Below, in pieces: positions 20,953 to 29,597 of a stretch of 64,000 nucleotides of DNA. The stretch comes from Diacronema lutheri. Lineage: Eukaryota > Haptophyta > Pavlovophyceae > Pavlovales > Pavlovaceae. The translations under genes were made by a program, and so were the position numbers. Where the stretch lies: NCBI GenBank assembly GCA_019448385.1, contig JAGTXO010000003.1, forward strand, positions 1,364,001 to 1,428,000, given 5' to 3'. The first letter of the stretch is position 1. Every line of letters begins with the position of its first letter. The notes below the pieces were generated by a model. It was not told the DNA's origin and ran no database searches. It saw nothing but the letters and a program-made list of their open reading frames with translations.

Positions 20953-23064
20953 CTAATACGAGCGCCCCCACAGCACCCAGCACTTTGCCGGCTTGCCCGA
21001 GACGAAGCACGGCGTGCCCGCCGGCAGCTCAGGCTGGTCGTGTGGGATGCAGAGCGTCTTGGCCGCGACGGACGTCGACGTGCGCACGTCCTCCGCGGCC
21101 TCGTCGGTGCGCTTGAGCGACTCTTCGCGCGAGAGCTCCTTCACCTTGTCCTCCCACTCTGTCTCGTTGCAGAAGGGCGTCAGCGCCATGCACTTGCCGT
21201 CGAGCGTCGGCACAAACTCCGCCCACGTGAGCACACGCTTGATCCGCTCGTCGCGCTCGCGCGTCGCGCGCGCGAGCAGGTCGTGCTGCAGCTCGACGAG
21301 GAGGAGCGCGACCTTCTGCAGCAGCGTGGGCATCGGCACCTCGCACTTGTCGCCCGTGTCGCGCCGCACGAGCGTCGCCTGGCGCTTGGCGAGGTCGTTG
21401 ACGCCGATCTCGAGGCGCAGCGGCACACCCTTGAGCTCCCAGTGCGAGTACTTCCAACCGGGCGTGTAGTTTGCGCGCGTGTCGCACGTCGTGCGCACGC
21501 CCGCCGCCTGCAGCATCGCCGCCACCTCCTCCGCCTTGGCGAAGACCTCCGCGTCCGCGCCCTTCTTCGGGATCGGCACGACGACGAGCTGTATCGGCGC
21601 GACGCGCGGCGGCAGCACGAGGCCCTTGTTATCAGAGTGCGTCATGACCATCACGCCGATCGTGCGCGTCGTGAGGCCCCACGAGTTCTGCCACGGGATC
21701 TGCTTCTCGCTCCGCTCGTCCTCGAACTCGATCTTAAACATCTTGCCAAAGTTTTGGCCGAGGCAGTGTGACGTGGCGCCCTGGATGCCGCGGCCGGTGT
21801 GCGCGATGAAGCCCTCCACGGTCGTCGTGTAGTCGCCGCCGGCGAACTTCTCCTTGTCGGTCTTGGTGCCCTTGATGACTGGCACCGCGAGCAGCTCCTC
21901 GTACACGCGCCGGTAGAAGTCGAGCACCTGCAGCACCTCCTTGTCCGCCTCGGCCTTCGTCGCGTGCGCCGTGTGGCCCTCCTGCCAGAGGAACTCGCGT
22001 GAGCGGAGGAAGGGTGTCGGGTACTTGAACTCCCAGCGCACAACGTTGTTCCACTGATTGAGCTTGAGCGGCAGGTCGCGGTGCGAGCGGATCCACTTGG
22101 CGTACGCCGGGTACATGATCGTCTCGGACGTCGGCCGGACGGCGATCGGCTCGGCGAGGTCGCCGTCGCCGGACTTGGTCACCCACGCGACCTCGGGCGC
22201 AAACCCCTCGACGTGGTCCTTCTCGGCCTCGAGCGCGCTCTTAGAGATGAAGAGGGGGAAGTAGCAGTTCTGCACGCCGAGCGTCTTGATCAGCGCGTCG
22301 AGGAAGTCGCGGATCGAGTCCCAGATCGTGAACGACCACGGCCGGAGGATGTAACAGCCCGAGATGTCGTAGTATTCGATCATCTCGGACTTGAGGATCA
22401 CCTCGGTGTACCACGCGGTGAAGTCCGACTCCTTGGAGTTCTGTAGGCTCAGGCCCGTCTCGCCCTTCGCCGCCGCCGCGCTGCCCTTGCCGCCGCCGCC
22501 GCCGTTGCTCGCGCCCGCGCCCTTGGCAGGACCGTCGGCCTTGACGGCCGGCGCGGCGGGCGGCGGCGCGGCGGCGAGCGCATCAAAGTCGAGCGTCTTG
22601 GGCGCATGGCCGTGTCGCGTCGCGTACGCCACCAGCGCCGCAGTGGGCAGCGAGAGCGTCGCCGTGTTGACGAGCGGATGCGCGAGCACGCTCTCGTGCT
22701 TGAGCACCCCGTCGTCGAGCACGAACGTCACCTTGCCGTCGGCGTCGTTGGCAAGGGCGAGCGGCGAGAGGGCGCCCTGCTCAACGCCGAGGTGCGCCTT
22801 GAGCGCCTCCTTGTCGCAGAAGCGCAGGTTGGCGCCGGCGAGCGAGAGCGCGCGCGCGACCGCCTTCATGTCGACGCGCCGTTCGGTCAGCATCGTGATC
22901 AGGAAGACGCCGTGCTTCTTGTCGGAGACGAGGAGGTTCTTAATGTGCGCGCCGGGCAGGCCGCCGATGTGCGCCTCCGCCTCTTCCGAAGTGAGCACCG
23001 CCGGATGCGCATGCACCGTGGCGGCCGCCCCGTGCGCCTTGAGCTCGGCGAGCAGAGTCTCCAT
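20953..23064 (-). CDS. ProRS: Prolyl-tRNA synthetase with N-terminal YbaK/ProX editing domain
   Basis: Charges tRNA-Pro. 703 aa in one exon from the ATG at 23064. Residues about 1-165 form a YbaK/ProXp-type deacylase domain (HPAVLTSEEAEAHIGGLPGA, KNLLVSDKKHG, LSLAGANLRFCDKEAL) that removes mischarged Ala or Cys. A Gly/Ala/Lys-rich linker follows. The class-II core is of the eukaryote/archaeal type: FTAWYTEVILKSEMIEYYD, motif 2 (VVRWEFKYPTPFLRSREFLW) and motif 3 (GLTTRTIGVMVMTHSDN, GLVLPPRVAP). The anticodon and C-terminal Zn-type domains end in WGRSY, the usual terminal Tyr. The fused editing domain is known from Plasmodium and kinetoplastid enzymes. There is no obvious targeting leader, so it is probably cytosolic. 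Confidence 0.93.
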   Translation of the reverse strand: METLLAELKAHGAAATVHAHPAVLTSEEAEAHIGGLPGAHIKNLLVSDKKHGVFLITMLTERRVDMKAVARALSLAGANLRFCDKEALKAHLGVEQGALSPLALANDADGKVTFVLDDGVLKHESVLAHPLVNTATLSLPTAALVAYATRHGHAPKTLDFDALAAAPPPAAPAVKADGPAKGAGASNGGGGGKGSAAAAKGETGLSLQNSKESDFTAWYTEVILKSEMIEYYDISGCYILRPWSFTIWDSIRDFLDALIKTLGVQNCYFPLFISKSALEAEKDHVEGFAPEVAWVTKSGDGDLAEPIAVRPTSETIMYPAYAKWIRSHRDLPLKLNQWNNVVRWEFKYPTPFLRSREFLWQEGHTAHATKAEADKEVLQVLDFYRRVYEELLAVPVIKGTKTDKEKFAGGDYTTTVEGFIAHTGRGIQGATSHCLGQNFGKMFKIEFEDERSEKQIPWQNSWGLTTRTIGVMVMTHSDNKGLVLPPRVAPIQLVVVPIPKKGADAEVFAKAEEVAAMLQAAGVRTTCDTRANYTPGWKYSHWELKGVPLRLEIGVNDLAKRQATLVRRDTGDKCEVPMPTLLQKVALLLVELQHDLLARATRERDERIKRVLTWAEFVPTLDGKCMALTPFCNETEWEDKVKELSREESLKRTDEAAEDVRTSTSVAAKTLCIPHDQPELPAGTPCFVSGKPAKCWVLWGRSY

Positions 23065-23185
23065 CGCCGCGTCAGCCCACGTGTGCTCCGCGCCCAGGTC
23101 TCAGGTTCGGGCCGGGGAGCTTCACTGTGGGGCGACAAGTCAGATTGAGTCAGACAGCGGGTCTGTGAGCACTCAGTCTTCAGCA

Positions 23186-23977
23186 TCACCAGTCCGCGGC
23201 GAGCGGCGCGACGCCACCGCCTCGCGAGAACCACGCCGGGGCCGCGAGCAGCACGCACGCGAGCGCGAGCGCGGGCGCGCCGAGCCCGAGCAGTGAGGCC
23301 GCCCAGCTCCGCCCGCCCGCGCCCTCCGCGGCGTAGGCGCGCGCGCGCGCCGGCGCCGGAGCCGCGCGCTGCAAGTGCGCGCACCGCAAGCGCGCGCGCG
23401 CCCACGCGCGGCGCGTGATGCCGAGCGCCGGTTCGATTGGCTGCAGGCCCGGCTGGCCAAGAAGGCTCAGGCCGCACAGCGCGAGACACGAGTGCAGCGG
23501 GTCGGCCTGCGCGCCCTCGTGCTTGCACAGCCCGCCGTGCTCCGACTGGCAGCGGCACGTGAATTGCGCGCACTCGCGCACCTGCGATGCACGGCGCAGC
23601 GCGCCGGCGCGGGCGGGCACGGTCGGCGCGCCACACAGCGCCGCACCGCGCCGCACCGCGCGCGCGTGCCGGGCGGCGCGCGCACCGCGACGAGCTCGGC
23701 GTGGCCGAGCAGCGCGAGCGATGCTCCGAGCCAGTACGAGTAGCACGTGTCCTCGTCCTTGTTGGCGCGCCCCTGAAAGCCGCGCAACTGCCGTTCGGCG
23801 CACCAGCGTGCGGCCAAGTCAGGCCGGTCGAGCGTGCCGAGCGCGCCGAGGAGGTGGAGGGCGGCGAGCGCGCAGAAAGTCGAACCGCCGTGCGCCTCCT
23901 GTCCGGGGCCGAGCCCGATCCCGCCCTCGGGGATGTATGCGATCGCGCTCGGCCGGTCGAGGCATGCCCATGCGCCG

Positions 23978-24011
<34 letters not shown>

Positions 24012-24534
24012 CGCCGTCGCCGTCGCCGTCTCCGAGCATCGTGCCGACGGCGGCGGCGCAGAAGACGAAGCGCATGTCTGACTCACCACCCGCGAACGCG
24101 CAGAACGAACCGTCCGGCTGCTGCAGCGCGCGCACGCCGCGCAGCACGGCGTCGCGCCGCACGCGCGCGAGGTCGTCGCCGAGCGCAAGCAGAGACGCGA
24201 GCGCCGTGTAGGTCGACGCGAGGTGCGGGCCGTCGAAGGCGTGCGTTGGGAATGCACCACCCGCGCAGAAGGGCGCGCCCGAACTCGATCCGCCGCGAAA
24301 GCCACCCGCGCAGCGCGCGCAGCGCGGTAGCACCTGCTGCGCAAGGATCCACTCGACGATCGCGTCGCGCGTGCGACACCGCTCGAGCGCGCCGAGGACG
24401 TCGAGCGCCGTGATCGCAAAATAGGCGACTGTCATGCGGTTCGCGTCGAGCCCCTGGAAGGCCGGGTGCAACTCGCCCTCGAGGAGGCGTGTGAAGTAGA
24501 GCTCGTGCGCTCCCGTGCGCAGGCCCTCCGCCAT
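23186..24534 (-). CDS. PGGT1B: Protein geranylgeranyltransferase type I, beta subunit
   Basis: Catalytic beta subunit that attaches geranylgeranyl to CaaX proteins such as Rho GTPases. Two exons: 24534-23686 and 23581-23186 (414 aa), with a 104-nt GT-AG intron in phase 0. Prenyltransferase repeats are clear: RMTVAYFAITALDVLGAL, CAGGFRGGSSSGAPF, DGPHLASTYTALASLLALGDDL, QPDGSFCAF..DMRFVFCAA and HGGSTFCALAALHLLGAL. The zinc ligands are present: Asp and Cys in DEDTCYSYWLG, His in DPLHSCLALCGLSLLG. A poly-Asp/Gly insert interrupts one repeat. Unusually, after the normal end there is a 60-residue tail with a hydrophobic span (LLGLGAPALALACVLLAAPAWF), a possible membrane anchor. The start is fixed by the shared palindrome with the divergent gene. 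Confidence 0.9.
23977..24034. repeat. GCC/GTC triplet tract in PGGT1B
   Basis: A run of CCG/CCGTCG triplets encodes (DG)n followed by poly-Gly on the minus strand, expanding a loop between two prenyltransferase repeats without breaking the frame. Confidence 0.8.
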
Positions 24535-24552
24535 GCTGGCGCCAGCATGGCG
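24529..24552. promoter_or_regulatory. Perfect 24-nt palindrome carrying two opposed start codons
   Basis: The half-site is CGCCATGCTGGC, centred between 24540 and 24541, and its exact reverse complement follows. The CAT at 24532-24534 is the minus-strand start of PGGT1B. The ATG at 24547-24549 starts the methyltransferase. Both genes therefore have identical initiation contexts and begin Met-Ala, with only 12 nt between start codons. Each gene's promoter and 5' UTR must lie in the other's coding region. Confidence 0.9.
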
Positions 24553-26130
24553 CGCACGAATGGTGCGCAGGAGGAGATGCGCGGATGGACGGTGGAGGTG
24601 ACGTGCCGGGGATGCTCGGCGCGGCTCACGGCGTGCGCGCTCGCCGACGCGTGGATCGAGTGCCCGAGGGCGCGATCGGCGCGCGGCCCGCCGCTCGACT
24701 GGCGCCTCTACCTGCGCGACGCGCCGCGGGCGGACGCGCCGCTCGCGCGAGCGGCGACCGACGGCGGCGCGCTGCGGTGCACGCGGTGCGAGGTGCACGC
24801 GGCGCACGTCGAGCTGCTGCTCGAGACGAAGGGCCGCTGGCGCGCCGTCGCGCTCGGCGAGGCGACCACGCTGCGCCTCGAGCCAACCGGCGCCGCGCCC
24901 GCCGCGCGCGCGCTTGCCGTCGACGGCGCCGAGCTCGTCTCGCTCTGGCGCGCGGGTGCTGCGCGCTTTCTGATCGACATGCGTGAGGCCGGCGCGTTCG
25001 CGGCGGCACACCTGCGCGGCTCGACGAGCGTGCCGTGGAGTGCGCTCGAGCAGGGCGTCGCGGGCCTGCCCGTCGCGTCTGAGCGCGTGCTCCTGCTCGC
25101 GCCGGCCGGCGAGCTCCACTCGGTCCTCGCCTTTGTACTAAGCCGCGGCCGGTGCGTGCGCGCGGCGTGCGCGGACTGCGCCGAGCTGTGGGCTGCCGCG
25201 GCGGTGGAGCCGGCGCCGGCCGACGGCGAGGCGCACGCTGCTCTCTGCATGCTTGCAAGCGAGGCCGTCGGCTCGGTATCGCGGCGTGCGTGGGCGCCAT
25301 CGCCGCTGCTCGAGCGGCACCTGCCGCTGCTGCGGCCGGCGCGAGCCGCGGTTGCTGACACGGACGACGCCGCGCCGCCCTTCGCGCTTGACCTTGGCTG
25401 CGGTGCGGGCAGGGACGCGCTCTTCCTCGCCGCCCTCGGCTGGGCCGTTGTCGCGGTCGATTCGGACGCGCGCGCGCTCGGTCGGCTCGCGCTGCTGGCC
25501 GGCTCGGAGCGGCTGACCGTCGCGCATCTCGAACCGCTCGACGCGCCTGCGGCGCACAGCGCGCGCGACCCTGCCGAGCCGCCCGCCGAGGCAACGCCGC
25601 CGACGGGACCGTCACACGCCCGTCTGCCGGAGCGGTTGCCGGGCGGCGCGGTGTGGACGCTGCGCGCCGAGCTGCGCGCGGCGTGCGAGGGCGAGGGCGC
25701 GCAGCTCGACGCGCTGCCGCGGCCTGACCTCGTGCTCTTCGTTCGCTTCCTGCACCGGCCGCTGCTGCGCTGGGCACGCGCGCGCATCCGCCCCGGCGGC
25801 GTGGTCGCCGTCGCGCACTTCCTGCGCGGCGCTGAGCTCGTCGGCAGGCGGCGGCCGCGGCTAGCTGCGGACCTGCTCGAGCGGGGCGAGCTCGCGCGCC
25901 TCTTTGGCGGCGGCGGTGCCGGAGACGGCGGCGGCGGGGCCGGCGGCTGCGACGATAAGGGCGGCGAGTATGCCGACGGCGAACGGGGTTTCGCCGGCGC
26001 GCCGGCGCCGGTCGGCGCGGGCGGCGACGGCGCGGTGGGCGAGTTCGTGATCGAGCTGAACGACGAGACTGCAGAGGCGGAGGACGGGCGGCCGATGGTG
26101 CTCTTCGTGGCGCGCCGCCGACCATCCTGA
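24547..26130 (+). CDS. Rhodanese-like / SAM-dependent methyltransferase fusion
   Basis: Single exon, 527 aa. The N-terminal region has paired Cys (CRGCSARL, CTRCE) that may form a small metal-binding module. Residues about 135-220 read as a rhodanese-like domain (LVSLWRAGAARFLIDMREAG, AAAHLRGSTSVPWSAL). At the expected active-site loop the sequence is LLLAPAGELHS, without the catalytic Cys, so it is probably non-catalytic. From about 275 a class-I methyltransferase begins with motif I LDLGCGAGRDALFLAALGW and acidic VVAVDSD. It continues with PDLVLFVRFLHRPLL and RIRPGGVVAVAHFLRG, and ends in Gly-rich, acidic low complexity. The substrate is unknown. It shares the palindromic start region with PGGT1B. 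Confidence 0.82.
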   Translation: MARTNGAQEEMRGWTVEVTCRGCSARLTACALADAWIECPRARSARGPPLDWRLYLRDAPRADAPLARAATDGGALRCTRCEVHAAHVELLLETKGRWRAVALGEATTLRLEPTGAAPAARALAVDGAELVSLWRAGAARFLIDMREAGAFAAAHLRGSTSVPWSALEQGVAGLPVASERVLLLAPAGELHSVLAFVLSRGRCVRAACADCAELWAAAAVEPAPADGEAHAALCMLASEAVGSVSRRAWAPSPLLERHLPLLRPARAAVADTDDAAPPFALDLGCGAGRDALFLAALGWAVVAVDSDARALGRLALLAGSERLTVAHLEPLDAPAAHSARDPAEPPAEATPPTGPSHARLPERLPGGAVWTLRAELRAACEGEGAQLDALPRPDLVLFVRFLHRPLLRWARARIRPGGVVAVAHFLRGAELVGRRRPRLAADLLERGELARLFGGGGAGDGGGGAGGCDDKGGEYADGERGFAGAPAPVGAGGDGAVGEFVIELNDETAEAEDGRPMVLFVARRRPS

Positions 26131-26271
26131 GGTCTGACCGGCCTGTGATCGGACCACCCAAAGCCGTTCAGTCTTTCGCTCGTGCTCGCCACGCCTGTCT
26201 TGACTCTTGTGACGTCTTTTCGCTTTGACTGCAGCGGAGGGCGCGGAGACGGAGTGAACATCGAGGCGCGG

Positions 26272-29200
26272 ATGCGCGGCGGGCTGCTCCTCGCGCTCGT
26301 CGCCACGGCGGCGAGCAAGCGGCTGCGCGCGACCAGCCGGGCGCCCGAGTGCTTCACACGCTTCGCCAACGCGAGTTATCTGGTCGTGCAGCCGAATGTC
26401 GCCGCGCCGGGCGGCGGCGCGCACGGCGGCGAGGCCGGCCATACGGCGTCCGCGCTCGTCTCGCTCGGCCGGCTGTCGAGCGAGGCGTCGTGCCGCGAGG
26501 AGTGCGCGAGCGACGATGCATGCCGCGCGTACACGTGGTTGAGTCCGAGCGCGGCCGCGCCGCCCACGCCGCGCCTGCACGCGACGCCGCTGACCACGTG
26601 CTGGGGCGTGCACGCGTATGCTGACGAGGCGCTCGAGCTGCTGCCGCGCGCGGGCGCGGCCTCCGGTCGGCGGGGCGCGTGCTCGCCGCCGCCGTCGCCG
26701 CCCGGCGTTGCCGAGCTTGGCCCCGACTCCAACTTTTACATCTCCGGCGAGCAGGCCGCCAACGGCATGTGGGCCATCTTCTTTGGCGTGATGCGCTCGC
26801 TCGGGCAGACGATTGTGCTCGTCGCCGGCGGCCTCTGGCTCGGGCGCGCGGGCGTGATCAACAAGGAGGGCGCAAAGGCGCTGTCTGCGATCGGGATGAA
26901 CCTGCTTATCCCCGCGCTGCTTTTCGTCCGCGTGCTCGAAGCCGCGACCGTCGAACTGCTCGCCTCTGCGTGGCTTGCGGCTGTCTTGCCGTTTCTGTAC
27001 GTTCCGTGCGGCGTGCTGCTCGGCGTGCTGTGCGTGCTCATCACGCGGCCGGGCGCGGGCTTTGAGAAGGGGATGATCGCGGCGGTCACCTTCGGCAACT
27101 CCACCGGCTTGCCCATCATTATACTCTCCGTCGTTAACGATGCGCTCATGACGCCCGAAATCCGTGCACTCACAGAACGGCTGAAGGGCGTCGCCGACGT
27201 GCCCCCGACGGACCCGCTCGTGTATCTCTCGATCTATTCGGTCACGTACCCGCTGCTGCAGTGGTCGATCGGCAATGCGCTCCTCGCCGGCACGGGCTGC
27301 TCGTTCGGCCTCTCGCGCGACGCCGAGACCGTCCACATCTCCGACGTGACCGTCTGCGCCGCGGGCGCCGAGCGCGCGCGCCGCGCTGACGGCGCGCTCG
27401 AGCCGCCGCCCGCCTCGCCCGTCATCGCGGCCGACTCGACGCAGCAGCCGGCGTGGGCGGACGCGCGCGACCGCAGCCAGACCGCGTCGCCGCCGCGGGC
27501 GGCCTCGCCCGTCACGGCCACGACCACGCGCGCCGCGCGCTTCGACGCGGACGCGCGCGCCGACGACGGCGCGCACGGCGCGGCCGCGCCGCCGCCGACG
27601 CCCGCGTCGCGCGCCGCGCGCCACGCGGCGCCGACGGGTACGGTGGCGACGGCGCTGGGCGCGGCCGACGACGGCGTGGAGCTGGCGGGCGGTGGCCGCG
27701 CGCAGCTTACGCGCGCGCGCACGATGCTAGGTAACAGCGAGTACCCCGCGCGCGCGCTCGAGCTGCGCGCCGGCGCCGGCGGCGACGGCGCGCCGTCCGC
27801 GGCGGCGACAGCGCGCCGGCCGGAGTGGACGACGCCGGGCCTCGTACGCGCGCTGAGCGAGCCGCCGCGCCGGCTGCCACAGCCGAGCCGCGGCCAACTC
27901 GAACGCCAGCTCATCCTGCACGACGGGCACCACCGCGTGCGGCGCGCGCGTCTCGCGATCGCCCTGAACCTCAACGCTGTCGCCGACGGCGAGGCGGGTG
28001 GCAACGTGGCGCCGCCGCTGCGCGAGGCGGAGGTGAGCGTGCTCGACCCTACCACTGGCGCGCGCTGGTTCGAGCGAATCTCCTTTTACGTCGAGGGCGC
28101 GCGCGCGCGCCGCGCGCGCGGCGCGCGTCGCGCGGCGCGCGCCGCGCGCGCCGCCGACGGCACGGACGGCAATGGCGGCAGTGGCGTCTGCGCGCCTGCC
28201 GGCGCGGAGGCGGGCGAGGCGGCTGGCGCGCTGGGCGCGCGCCGCCTCTCCGCGCTTCTCGCGCCCATCGGCCTGCTCCCGCCGGGCGGTCACGGCCATC
28301 CGCCATGGCAGCGGCTGCGTGCCGACAGCGGCGCGCGCGCGCCGCTGGCGCCGGCCAACGGCGGCGGCGACGACGACGGCGGCGACCGCGCGAGCGACGA
28401 GAGCAGCAGCGCGACGGACACGACCGCGTCCGACGACGAGGGCACCGCGCCGCCGGCGCGCGCGTGCCCGCCGGCCGTGCGAACGCGCAGCGGCGGCCGC
28501 ATCGGCAATGGTGACGGTGATGGTGACGGTGACGGTGACGGTGACGGTGACGGAGGGTGCAGCGGCGCGTGCACGCCCGCGCATGGCGGTGGCTCTGGCG
28601 CGCGCCTCGACGCCGTCTCCACCTCGTCCTCTGCGCTCTCGTGTGTCCCACCGCTCCGCTCGCCACCGCCCGCACCACCGCCTGGCGTCGGCGCGCGCAA
28701 GCTTGCGCTGCCACCCGCCACGCCGCGCACGGCGCACGCGCACGCGCACCGGCCGGCGGGCGACAAGCCGCGCCGGCACGCGCGTGGCACGTGCTGGCGC
28801 TGCACGCGCGACGCCATCGGCTTCGTGCGCGACAAGCTGCTCGTGCCGCCCGTGCGCGCCACACTGCTCGGCCTTGTGCTTGGCCTCGTGCCGTGGAGCC
28901 GCGCGCTGCTCGTGACTGGCGCGGACGCCGAGCCCGCGCCGCTTGACTGGCTTTTCGCCGGCCTCTCCAAGCTGGGCGACGCCGCCGTGCCAACCAACTT
29001 GATCACGCTCGGCGCGTCGCTCGCGTCGGGCCCGGACTTTTCGGCCATCTCGCTCAAGTCGTGCGCGGCGATCGTCGTCGCGAAGCTGCTGCTCATGCCG
29101 ACGATCGCGATGATGGCGGTCGCGCTGATCGAATCAACGTTCCCTGTGCGTATCCTCCACCCCTTCCAGCAGCCATTCTATCTCGTCATGTTTGTCGTCG

Positions 29201-29361
29201 CCGCGACGCCGACCGCGAACAACGTGCTCATCATGTGCACGATCTCGGGCCAGGACCGGACGGCGATGAGCACGGCCATCTTCGTGCAGTACCTGTGCTC
29301 ACCCGTCATCCTCTCCGTGACCATCTGCGCCTTCATCAAAATCATGGTTGACCTACTGTGA
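26272..29361 (+). CDS. PIN-like auxin-efflux-carrier-family transporter with apple-like N-terminus
   Basis: 1029 aa, one exon. The first ATG in frame gives a signal peptide (MRGGLLLALVATAASKRL). Residues about 25-140 contain paired Cys in a PAN/apple-like pattern (ECFTRF, SSEASCREECASDDACRAYTW, TTCWGV, GAC). The transport domain follows: about five membrane spans (WAIFFGVMRSLGQTIVLVAGG, IGMNLLIPALLFVRVLE, GMIAAVTFGNSTGLPIIILS). Then comes an about 500-residue hydrophilic, acidic loop. A second bundle follows (RATLLGLVLGLVPW, DAAVPTNLITLGASLASG, PFYLVMFVVAATPTANNVLIMC). This two-bundle layout with a central loop is that of the Mem_trans family (plant PIN/PILS). The substrate is unknown; auxin transport should not be assumed in an alga. 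Confidence 0.85.
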   Translation: MRGGLLLALVATAASKRLRATSRAPECFTRFANASYLVVQPNVAAPGGGAHGGEAGHTASALVSLGRLSSEASCREECASDDACRAYTWLSPSAAAPPTPRLHATPLTTCWGVHAYADEALELLPRAGAASGRRGACSPPPSPPGVAELGPDSNFYISGEQAANGMWAIFFGVMRSLGQTIVLVAGGLWLGRAGVINKEGAKALSAIGMNLLIPALLFVRVLEAATVELLASAWLAAVLPFLYVPCGVLLGVLCVLITRPGAGFEKGMIAAVTFGNSTGLPIIILSVVNDALMTPEIRALTERLKGVADVPPTDPLVYLSIYSVTYPLLQWSIGNALLAGTGCSFGLSRDAETVHISDVTVCAAGAERARRADGALEPPPASPVIAADSTQQPAWADARDRSQTASPPRAASPVTATTTRAARFDADARADDGAHGAAAPPPTPASRAARHAAPTGTVATALGAADDGVELAGGGRAQLTRARTMLGNSEYPARALELRAGAGGDGAPSAAATARRPEWTTPGLVRALSEPPRRLPQPSRGQLERQLILHDGHHRVRRARLAIALNLNAVADGEAGGNVAPPLREAEVSVLDPTTGARWFERISFYVEGARARRARGARRAARAARAADGTDGNGGSGVCAPAGAEAGEAAGALGARRLSALLAPIGLLPPGGHGHPPWQRLRADSGARAPLAPANGGGDDDGGDRASDESSSATDTTASDDEGTAPPARACPPAVRTRSGGRIGNGDGDGDGDGDGDGDGGCSGACTPAHGGGSGARLDAVSTSSSALSCVPPLRSPPPAPPPGVGARKLALPPATPRTAHAHAHRPAGDKPRRHARGTCWRCTRDAIGFVRDKLLVPPVRATLLGLVLGLVPWSRALLVTGADAEPAPLDWLFAGLSKLGDAAVPTNLITLGASLASGPDFSAISLKSCAAIVVAKLLLMPTIAMMAVALIESTFPVRILHPFQQPFYLVMFVVAATPTANNVLIMCTISGQDRTAMSTAIFVQYLCSPVILSVTICAFIKIMVDLL
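28508..28553. repeat. GGTGAC hexamer repeat (Gly-Asp) in the PIN-like gene
   Basis: About eight tandem GGTGAC/GGTGAT units encode (Gly-Asp)n in the central cytosolic loop of the transporter. They are in frame and low-complexity. Confidence 0.85.
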
Positions 29362-29597
29362 GCGTGAACGGGGTACCGTGCTGTGCAGCGTCACGGCGCC
29401 GGTGAGCGCGACGCGCGCAGGCCGTCACGCCGTCCGTTGCAATTCCGCAGCAACGATTCCCCCCACCCACCGCTTGGCTTTAAAAAAAACGGCACCAGAG
29501 TTGCACCTCCAGTTTCGAAGAGGTGATGCGCGGCAAAGACCTGCGGGTCCATTGCTAATCGACGGATCAAGCCGCACACCGCCCACCGCGCGCAGAC
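29362..29597. other. Intergenic region between two codirectional transporter genes
   Basis: It holds the 3' flank of the PIN-like gene and the promoter/5' UTR of the SLC4-type gene. A short A/T-richer stretch with a run of A's lies near 29482-29490. No gene or repeat was recognised. Confidence 0.4.

Noticed and set aside
20590-21771. 393-codon plus-strand frame across the ProRS C-terminus
   Set aside because: It is antisense to strongly conserved ProRS sequence and His/Arg-rich without motifs. It starts in the intergenic gap by chance.
23420-23450. tRNA B-box-like GGTTCGATTGG
   Set aside because: The flanking bases do not pair as a T arm, no A box or acceptor stem is found, and it lies inside a PGGT1B exon.
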